This document shows, piece by piece, positions 14,500-24,419 of a stretch of DNA of 64,000 nt (position 1 is the first letter of the stretch; every line of letters begins with the position of its first letter). The notes under the pieces were generated by a model, which was given only the letters and a program-made list of their open reading frames with translations, did not search any database and was not told where the DNA came from. The stretch is from Synchiropus splendidus (Eukaryota; Chordata; Actinopteri; Syngnathiformes; Callionymidae): positions 10,851,001 to 10,915,000 of the forward strand of contig NC_071336.1 in the NCBI RefSeq assembly GCF_027744825.2, read 5' to 3'. Made by a program: the position numbers and the translations under genes.

Positions 14500-14800
14500 G
14501 AACCGTCAGGACCTCTCTGTAATTAGCTCGATATTTTCGGGCCCTCTCACTGTTTCCCATTTTCTCCAGAATCCCCCTCCCCTCCTCCCTCCTCCGCTCT
14601 CCTCACTCGCCTCCGCAGGCTGCTGAAATGCGTCTTGGCTCGGGCCCCGGGGCCTCTGGCATCCAGCCGCAGCTCTATACATGTGCAGAGAAGCTCGCTC
14701 GGTATAAAATGGCTGCCAGGCTTCTCCTGAAATGTCGACGGTGGCGCTGGCTACACGTTTGCAGGTTGTGCCAGCGTGCAGATAGTTAACACACTCGCTG
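14500..14800. promoter_or_regulatory. candidate conserved element with TATA-like box, in nfib intron
   Basis: It includes CTGTAATTAGCTCGATATTTTC, a CT-rich block, and TATAAAATGGCTGCCAGG at 14703-14720. The last combines a TATA-like box with a YY1-type AAAATGGCTGCC. It could be an enhancer or an internal promoter. No start codon with a recognisable product follows. Confidence 0.3.
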
Positions 14801-15639
14801 ATTCTCACTGAAGGAGTACATGTGTGTTTGAGAGCAAGGGAGAGTGATAAAACTCTCAGGAGGACGAGCAGGGACTTTTTCCGCAGCGATTAAACGCATT
14901 AATAGTTACTCTGGGGCGAGAAGTAAATACCCACAATCCCCCTCTGCCGCCACCGCTCATCATCACTTGCATATGTGGAACTATTTTTTTCCCTCTGCTT
15001 GTTTATTTAAACTAGTGGACGGACGCCAGCAGAGCCTGAGAGTGTGTCAGTCCAACTGAGTGATTTTTATCAATGCATGCACACACATTTATGAGGGTGT
15101 GTTTGTTTCTGTCTTCAGGTGTGTGAAAGTGTGTTTGTTTACTTATTGGATTGTTATTAATATTATTGGTCTTGTTTTGTCTGTTATATTAAGTTGAAGC
15201 CCAGCCTCTTTGCTCAAGTGACATATCTTTCACGTCTACCAGACTTGTTCCAGGCTTTCTTGTCAGGCTAACATTTCGCAGCAAGCTTGGACTTGAAGCT
15301 CGTACTAGAATGTCACTTTACATCTATGAAGAGCAGTGATTCTAATTTAATCTGCCATGTCTTGTTATTGAATTTCAAGCAAGACAAGTCATTATGCAAC
15401 CAGAGGATTATAAAACTGGCTGTTCGTGACGCCCACAAGGAGAGGTTTTGATTCTTGGATGGATTGTAGGTCAAAAGATTGTAAGCAACGTGGCTCACAT
15501 TCAAGAAAGGAGTTGATGCGTACAATGTTTAGATAACAGCAAGAGGTGGCTGACTCCGCTGAGTGATTTGAACTCGAAACCTGTCACCTTCTTAATCATT
15601 TAAGCCGTTTAATATGTACGTCTAAGCCCTATTAATACA

Positions 15640-15910
15640 TGCGGCTTGAGCTCCGAGTGCTGGGAAGCCAGAATAATTAATAGTAAACAGTAAGAAAGAC
15701 GAAAAAGTTGGCAAACCAGCTGGTCATCTGTCATCCCGCCACAGACAGCAGTTGGCACGCTCGGGCAGCCGACTTATTGATCGACTCAAGAGGAGAGAGC
15801 TGCAGTGAGTGCTCTCGCAGCCGCACCGGTCGAGCAATAACCATCACTGGATGAACTTGACCGTGGGAGAAAGCGAGGTCGCAACCCATCCCTGAGGTCA
15901 AAGGTCAAGT
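15640..15910. promoter_or_regulatory. candidate conserved element ending in a DR1 motif
   Basis: Repeat-free sequence with AGAATAATTAATAG, GCTCGGGCAGCCGACTTATTGATCG and, at its end, the DR1 motif. It lies 1.4 kb upstream of the first nfib exon in the window. Its status as an enhancer is inference. Confidence 0.3.
15895..15907 (+). promoter_or_regulatory. perfect consensus DR1 (AGGTCA A AGGTCA)
   Basis: AGGTCAAAGGTCA is the textbook DR1 bound by HNF4, RXR heterodimers and COUP-TF. COUP-TFs are co-expressed with NFI factors in forebrain, so regulation of nfib is plausible but unproven. Confidence 0.55.
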
Positions 15911-17012
15911 GTAGCTCTCAGGTTTGACAGATGCTCATTGTGTTTACGCCGACACACCCAGGTGGTCCCTCCTGGTGGTCTGTGCTGCTGCTGCGGCCAT
16001 CTGCTCCTGTTGTTGTGGAAACAGCTTCACCTTCAGTCTATGTTTACCTCCTGACGATCACCTCTCCTCGTGGTCTCCACACACTTGACACCCGTTACTA
16101 GATTGATGGATGACTGAAGGGACTGTCCCACACTGCCCACGCATACGTGCTTGCAGAGTCTATAGTAATTCAGCACGCACAATGTCCTCAGTGTGATACC
16201 CACCTTATTATTAGCAGTCTAAACATCATTATAGTTAACATTGACTTGACTTGAAGAAAATTACGGATTTCACTGCAACAGCAGCACCTTCGATACAACT
16301 ACAATGATTTATCAGGCTATTTTTAGGGTAGATAAGTGTTCTACTGTTAGCCTTATTGTCAGGCGTACACAAAGGCTTTATTTCTCTTGTACATTCAGCT
16401 TTACTTAACCCATTTAACATAAGCAATAGATCAATTGAATAATTTAAATTCAAACACTGTGATTTTTGACATGTGCGACAAGGAAAGGCCACCTAATCTA
16501 ATCTATTTAAATATCCTGTGTTCTTTTAAAGACGTTTGATTTAAGTTTTAAATTGTATTTATTTTTACAGTCACATGCCTTTTACCTCTGCCAAATGTCA
16601 CCATTCACGACTGTTTTGGATGCAGAGAAGTGTGTGTTTTCATCCTGTTAGGTAGAGTGTGTGTACGGTGAGCGGGGGTCTTTTTCCTCGGTGGTCTGGT
16701 CTCCTCCCTCATCGTCATTGTTGACCTACAGCCAAGAACATTCTGTTTTCTCTGCGTCGTCTTTAACAGTCACACTCAGCAGCCATAGAGATACACACAC
16801 GCAGACACACACAGATGAATCTTTGTGCCCCTAAAGCCCACAGGAAGACAAGGGTACCTGAGTTCACAGGTCTAGTTCTGGTGTGGGGACTTCAGAGGGT
16901 CCGGAGTTCTGTCATCGAATAACACTCGGAAGAATGCAATTTTGCTTGTTGATATTTATTCATTTGAGTGTTGTTATTGTTGAAATGAATCTGTGAATAA
17001 CCAGAACAGGAA

Positions 17013-17036
17013 ACACACACACACACACACACACAT
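17013..17036. repeat. (CA)n microsatellite
   Basis: A run of about 12 CA dinucleotides lies in the intron just upstream of the first nfib exon in the window. Confidence 0.9.
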
Positions 17037-17309
17037 ATACTGGAAAGAATTCCACTCGTGTTTCCTCGTACTTCCCCGCCCCGCCTGCACTCGTACCGTG
17101 CTTTGTTCTGATCTAGAAACTTGTACAGCAGGTATACACACTACCCACACACAAATATTTGTGTGTGCAAAAACACATAGGTTGACAGAATTCGTTGACA
17201 TTTCCGTCAGCAGAAAAAGTTTGACTCTCCCCTCATTTAAGCTGAAGTGACTGAAGAGTGCGGGTGTCACATTAAGTGTACTGATCAGTGTGTGTTTGTG
17301 TCTTTCCAG

Positions 17310-17366
17310 ACTCACAACAGTCGGGAAGTCCCAGTAACAACGAGCCCGGAAAAAACCAACTTCCAG
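17310..17366 (+). CDS. nfib: nfib coding exon (homologous to exon 3), linker after DNA-binding domain
   Basis: This is a 57-bp exon after a pyrimidine-rich tract ending TTTCCAG and before the donor GTCAGC. It starts in phase 1: the first base of its first codon comes from the missing upstream exon. It reads (D)[18 protein letters not shown] plus one base. This matches the short Ser/Asn/Pro linker that follows the NFI DNA-binding domain. It is the first nfib exon in the window, so the upstream intron is at least 17.3 kb. The identification depends on phase and on the next exon, because the peptide itself is short. Confidence 0.88.
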
Positions 17367-20300
17367 GTCAGCGGAGTTTTTCTTCTCGGGTTAATGTTAG
17401 AAACTGTGACCCAGTGTGAAATGTACCCAAAATTGTAATACTAATGAGACTGAACCCGAGAAGCTGTTTTGACCGTGCTGCAGTTCTTTCTGACCCACTA
17501 TGACATCATAAGGCTAGAATGAAAACACTTTAAATATAATTTAACTGCCAGAGGGAGCAGGTTTTTGCTGATCCTAGTGCCAAAGGAAACATCATCCTGG
17601 ATCGACCCGGGCCGTCTGGCTCCACATCAAAGCTCTTGCTTACCGGCCACTCACAGTAACGTGACCGGCAGCTGCTGGGTCTTTATCAGGAAAAGAATAT
17701 TGACCATCAGCTGATCCTCACGTCACTGTTGGCACCTGAAGGTTGGCTGACTCCAGGTCATGTGTTGCCAATGAGATGTCAGACCTGGAAATATGACAGC
17801 GTCAGTCATTTTTTTGTTGCTTCTGACTGAAAAATTGTTTTTTTGAATACTTGTGAATTTTAAAAATGGCCGTGTGCATTTTGCAATTTTCAATGTCCAG
17901 TAATCGAATGTCAATCGATTATAAAATATAGGTGTATTCTAGTGACATGTTTATTCATTTATAATGTCTGACGTAATGATGCTCATGGTATGATGAAAGT
18001 GTCAATGGAGATGTCAACGAACGAGATGAGATTGAAATGAACATCTGTTAACTGACCTTGCATGACCCTGTGGAATAGATAGCATAACTACAGAGGGTGT
18101 GTCACTTGCCTTTAAAAAAAAAACACATTTTCATTCCGCCGTCTAGATTCTTAGCTTTTTACTTGAAAGGTCCAGTGCCTGTTAGTAAATGCTCTTTATT
18201 TGTGTCCAGTGTACCTGGAAGACAGCTTCATCAAGTCCGGCGTGTTTAGTGTGTCCGAGTTGGTGCGAGTCTCCAGAAGTAAGTTGTGCATTTCCTAAAC
18301 TGTCCTGCTCCCTGTAGGGGATCTCGCCAGACCAGTTTGTTATTATGATAAGTACATGTGTAGACACATGAAGATTCTATAGTCACCAGCTCTTCAAACT
18401 CCGCTGAGGTTTGTCTGGACGTAATCCTGATCAGCTCAAAGTGTATCAGACAGCGATAGTTTTAAATCCATTAATGGGACGTCATAGGGAAGACTTGTCC
18501 TCGGCTGTGGTCGCCAAAGTTGCCAGGCAGCAGTGGGCAACCAGGGGGTGGAGCCGGGTGCAGGGAATCATGCCAGTGGTGAACCTCAGACCACAACAAG
18601 CGGCGCCACGCGCTCTGTCCTCTCATCAGCTCTAAACCAACACACCACAGAAGCTGCAGGCGGCTGAGCCAGCGAGATGGAGAGATGATTTTATAAACCC
18701 TCCTCAGTGCTGTTGATCTATCACATTATCTTGTTTATCTGTGGTTGGGTATGAGGAATTTCTGCTAAATAGACACTGTTTAATAGTAAAAACATGAAAA
18801 TAAGTTAAGAAATCTAGAAAGAAATGTAGCTTTCTAACTTTCTCAGGGCAAAATTGTTTTTTGACAATACATGTACATATGTGTATAAGTTGGATTGGAC
18901 GTACGCAACTTAACAATATGAATATATTTTGACAGTGCCCATCACTCACGGCGCCACGGTCAACTTCTCCATGGCTGACATGCCAAGTCAACCCTATTAC
19001 CATGATTTGAACTCTGGAGTGGGTCTGCACCGCCCCCTGTCCTCACCACCCGGCAGGTCAGATGGTTTGAATAATACCTGTAGCTTCCTGTTTATTGAAC
19101 ATGTGGCTCCTCAGTGGTTTGAAGTTTCTAAAATGGGCATCTTTCAACAGTAAAAGACCTAAAACTGTGAATATGGAGGAGAACATGGATACCAGTCCGA
19201 CTGGACCGGACTTCTACTCGTCTCCCAGCTCACCAGCAAGCAGCAGGGCCAACTGGCACGACAGAGACGGGGGTGAGTACCTTCCATGAGTCCAAGATCC
19301 ACCATCACATATTTTACCCTATAAGTTGAATGGAAAAGACCAAATCACCAGAACGCCAGCCTATTTGAACTAGCCACTGAATGGCTTCCTTTCAAAGCAC
19401 ATGCTGGCTGAGGAATGTAATGAATTACCAACTAAATACTAACCTACTAAACTGCTTTTATGAGGAACATGTGCCCTACTAAAATTACTTTTCGATGACA
19501 CTCCTTATGAACAGTTTTGCCTACCTAGCAAATACATTTGTTCAAAAAAACCAACCTAAAGTGATTACTGCCTTTTCACTGACCTTACTGCTGCGCAACC
19601 TTCATTCCAAACTACTGGAAGAACAACTCGCAGCCAAATACCGACCTTTAAACCCAAGTCTCATAATAAATCACATAACCAAAACAACCAATCTGAATGG
19701 ACCAACAGGAGGAGCAAGACACCTCGGATGCACTGGAATTTGTGATTTTACATGTGTGATGTCTATGTTTCACGTACACAATAGGGTGACAGTTGGTATG
19801 TTATTTTAACTTCCTCTTACTGTATGTGACTGGAATTGTTGCTTCCGAGGAGACCCTCCAGGGTTTCTACTGACTGATGCGTCGTCATGTGGCGCCAGTT
19901 GGGAAAGACTGGAATTTCTTGATTGTTCCTAAATCAACTGACTCAGATTTAGTCGTCTAAATTATTATTGCTATTATTATATGATTATTATCTATTATTA
20001 TTTTATCTCAGTGCTATGTTGCTAGCTTGTGAATGGCTTGTCAATTGCAGAGTGCACTCTGTGTCTGTATGTCCAGCTACTTTCTGTCAGGGCTTTTTGT
20101 GGTTCAGGTTATCCTGTGAGACCATGTCAACAATCTCGCGTGCGCCTCTCACCAGCAGACATGTCCTCTCCGACGATGAAGAAGCCAGAGAAGCAGATCT
20201 TCAGCCCCACCTCCCCCCAGGACTCATCTCCTCGCCTCAGCACTTTCCCGCAGCACCACCCCGGACTGTCGGGAGTGGGACACAGTGGTGCGTCTGAGTT

Positions 20301-20920
20301 TTGGGCTGCTCCAGCTTGTTGCGATTAGTCTGATGTCACTGATGATTTCACCATCTTCTCGACAGTTATTTCCACGAGGAGCCCGCCTCCGCACTCGCCA
20401 CTGCAGTTCTCGGGCTCTGCCATTCTCCCGCCGGCGCCTTCGCCCTACTTCTCGCACCCCACGATCCGCTACCCGCCTCACCTAAACCCTACAGATCCCC
20501 TGAAGAGCTATGTGCCGTCATACGACCCGTCCAGCCCACAGAGCAACCAGGTCAGTGTAACAATAAGCTCAAGTCAAAAGAGCCCAACCACTAAAGTATC
20601 TCTGCGGCGGCCAGGACCCGGTGCTGGGGGTTTCTTGGGAAACCAGGGGGGTCTAGAAATGCTTCAGCGCTCCTGAGCGAAAGGGCCAAGAAGGCTTGTA
20701 AATATTAGCTGTTTCCAGGCTCATGTGCAAAATTAACTGGACTCCGCTGTGCTCATATAAAGTGGGAGAATAGAAAAGTAGCAGCCAGAAAAAGACGCTT
20801 ATGATTCCGTGGATGAGTGCCAATTTTTTTTGTGCTTTAACTCATTGTATTACACTCACAATGAAACTTTTTTTTCACATAGGAGAAACTTGTAGAACTG
20901 GTGCTGTCCAAGAAAATCTG

Positions 20921-21004
<84 letters not shown>

Positions 21005-24000
21005 TATATACAAAGCGAGAGAGAGAGAGAGAGAGCTAGATGAAAGAAAAAGGAAAAAAAATTCCATGGTGTATATAGCAATGCTACTCAGCGGATGGTG
21101 ATCATAATCATAAGGAATGAATGCTTGAGACTTGAGAGTCCTGTGTATTGCTCGTGTCTATGTCTGACGTCCCTTGCATTGATGTGCGACCCTGTTGAGA
21201 GCGACAGACAGAGGGCTACCTCTGCACAACCATTTATAGACAGAACTGACATGGTAATGTGAAACCTAGATAAACAACTTTAAGGTTCTAGTTGAGCGTG
21301 TGCATGTGTCTGCTGGTCTGGTTCGCTTTCCGCACAGTACTGGACTTTCACAAGTCATCAGAATGTGGGTTCTCAACAGGAATTGATTCATTTCACATTT
21401 TTACAGCCTAACAGCAGCGGTCAGGTGGTCGGGAAAGTCCCTGGTCACTTCACTCCAGTTCTGGCCCCCTCCCCCCACCACGGTGCAGTAAGACCCGTCT
21501 CACTCTCGATGCCGGACACTAAACCCATCACCACGTCTACAGAAGGTGGGTTGTGATCAGATGTTTGACATGACTGTGTCATTGCAGTAGTTGTTATTAC
21601 CGTACAGAGTGTGTATCTGAACCAACGGCACGACTCGGTGTTACTCGTAACCAAATACACTCCCAACGTACATCATCACCATGTCCTAGACCTGGGTCCC
21701 CCATCAGAGGGACGATAGCATCACACATTGAAATCACGCATTTGTCTTGTGTAGTCAGAAAAAGAAAAGAAAAGGACAATCCCAGAATTGGGGAAGTTCA
21801 AATGGTTTTGAATAAGTGAATGTATCTGAGGGACTCATCCAGTCTGTGATGTCTTTTTGGTGATGTTCTTGGTGCTTCATGTAGATCCCTGAAAAGTCAT
21901 TTAATGATATAAAATGTGATAAAAGTATCGGGTTTTAAGTATCTGTAGTTCATATGGTCACTTTTAGAAAATGGATGTGACGTGTTGCATTTCACACCTC
22001 TGCATTTAAAACTGCAGGGATTGAATAACCTGTGAAGATTATTCACTTTGATGTCATCATTCCACTTCAGAATAAAATGAACAGAATAAAATAATTCCCA
22101 CCCCACATTCAAATGAATTAAACAGCTATCCGAACATGAGTGAACCTATGAGAGCTCTTATACCGATTCAGAATATCCATTTTTTCCTCATTTGATCCTA
22201 AATGTGAATGAGTCACATTCTAATTCCATAGTTTGGCACCACCGCAGCTTTTAGATCGTTTTATGCGCTGAAATGTCTGAGCTGACCAATAAAATCTGTC
22301 CTGTCCAGGCTACTCTTCTCCCGGGACACCTACAGCGAACCGATTCGTTGGCCTCAGTCCTCGAGACCCTGCCTTCCTCCACCAGCAACAGGTGAGGCCA
22401 CGCCCATTTCCTCCACCACCACTTGTTTTCTCTTCAGAACGTAGTTAAAAAACAACCTTCACACTGAGTTTGTTTTTGTAATAATTTCACAGATAATATA
22501 TGTTATAATCCCGGGACACGTTTGTAGTGACACACACTGCTTTGATGTGCTAGAACAAATCACTTTCACATGCCAAGGCCTCCTCACACTGCTCCTTTAG
22601 TTTTGATATCGTGTCCATCTGTACTTCTGTCACGTTGAGAAAAGCTTGATTCGTTTTAATTAAGCGGCGAGTTAATCGTCTAAATGTGGTGGCATTTTTT
22701 GATTCACCTTTTTTTTTTTAAGAGAAAAATAAATGACTTGGAAATAATGTTGCTACAGGTCTCACACACACATGCACAGACACCACATGTAAACAGAACA
22801 TTTACAGAACACAAACCAAATATTTATCGTTGGCATCACTCAGTTGCTTCGGCAGCAGCAGCCTCAGGACACATGTATGTGTGTGTGTGTGTGTAACTGT
22901 GCATTTGGGGTGTGTGTGTGTGCGTCTGGTCCGGGGCCAAGGCTTTTCCAACCACAGCTAATTGAATGCATCTGCACGCGGCTTCGGGACGATCGCCGAG
23001 TTTCTCTCAGCCTTTATAAAAGAGAAAGTTTGAGGCGAACGACAAAGCTCGCCTCTGTTTCCTTCCTCGCGCTCTCTCTCTCCTACTCTGTCGCTAGTGA
23101 GATGCAAAGTAGCACGACTGAGTACCTCCTCTTACGCAAGTTTGGAACTGGCTTATTGGTAAACACTTGTTATTACTGTTTTTTAATCAGCCTCACAAAT
23201 AAAAATAAAAAAAAATGTAATTGTTGGATGGTTGGGACGGTGAGGAGTGACGTGCGAGTGTTTTTTCTTTGACAGACAAACTCAGTACTCATTTATTTGA
23301 AGGTTTCCTTTTCATTGAATGCTTAGTCTGAGGGATGTTACTCCACACATAGGCAGCTTCTGACTGAAGAGTTGTTGCGTCAGTATCAACTGGTCGGGAC
23401 ATAAACGAGTCCCGACCTGAATTAAAGGTGAAAGTAAACCAGCCAGTATCTTAACAATGCGACCACGCTAGAATAGAACACACACACTCACACACACACA
23501 CCTGCTTCCTCTCCTTGGTTAACCCCTCGGGGGAATGCCAATAGGCGGCATTCCGCTGGGAAAGATCCATGATCAGATGTCGTTTGCTTTTTATCTGAGA
23601 GAGAATCCTAATCCTCAATCTGCCCGCATCTGTTTGTTCATGTCGGGGTACCCCGCCACCGCCGCCGCCGCTCTGATGCTCTGCTGTCAGCAGACAGATG
23701 GTGAGACCATAAAGAAGCGGCGGCCTGAGCCCACATTCCCACAGCGCTTTCAGAGGTATATTTTCCCAATGTGGATAAATATTCCTTGGGGCTGAGAGAT
23801 AAATGTAATATTGTAAAAGATGTTTACTGTATGTGTCTTTTTTGAGAGAAACAATAGTAATTATAAGACGCTGCTTGGGTCTGTGGCAATGACTTATGGG
23901 AGATTGTTCCATTCTTAAAACCGTGATTTTTTTTTCTTTTTTTGTGATCATTTTTTTAAAGTATGCGATCTAATGTGCAGCCATGTTACTCTCTCAGATG

Positions 24001-24385
24001 AAAAGTCCAACAGGTCATATTAAGAAACTCTTTTGACTCAAAACACGATTTACTCGTGCGAATTAAATGGAAGCACTGCCGATGGTCCAGGTGCACGGAG
24101 CGGACTCATTTGAATATTCGGAGATGATGAAATCCTTTTAAGAGCTTTGCTGAGGGTTCGATGCATTATGGGAAGTGTGTGAGGTCGCAGGTCGATTACA
24201 CACACGTGCAGCTGCATAATCAACATGGAGAGGAAGGTGCATGTGTTTACGTGTGTGTCGTTGCCATCTAATCAATAAGTGCAATATAGATGAGAAAGAA
24301 GATGCATGTCGAGTCCTTGTGTGTCTTTGAGCGTCTGCATGAAGCTTCACACACAAACACACACTCGAATGTACCCATTCATCTC

Positions 24386-24419
<34 letters not shown>

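Larger units (their letters stand above)
1..17309 (+). other. nfib: 3' part of a large nfib intron (between the DNA-binding-domain exon and exon 3)
   Basis: I find no exon encoding the NFI DNA-binding domain here, nor any other recognisable protein. In vertebrate NFI genes the intron after the large second exon is very long, so this stretch is most simply intronic. It contains possible conserved non-coding stretches near 1.0-1.17, 12.2-12.55, 14.5-14.8 and 15.64-15.85 kb, two perfect DR1 nuclear-receptor motifs (3-15 and 15895-15907), two palindromic CRE motifs (6437-6444 and 12627-12634), TTTA repeats (4240-4266) and short CA/GT repeats. The ORFs of 60-149 codons show no protein family resemblance. 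Confidence 0.8.

Noticed and set aside
1..17309. Possible presence of the exon encoding the NFI DNA-binding domain
   Set aside because: No frame shows the conserved Cys-containing NFI domain or its flanking splice sites, so the exon must lie outside the window.
20801..21101. Tyr/Ile-rich ORFs on both strands
   Set aside because: Artefacts of the TA microsatellite in an intron.
23451..23951. 166-codon minus-strand ORF, the longest in the window
   Set aside because: It lies antisense in an nfib intron over a candidate enhancer, starts in a lysine-rich low-complexity stretch and resembles no protein family.
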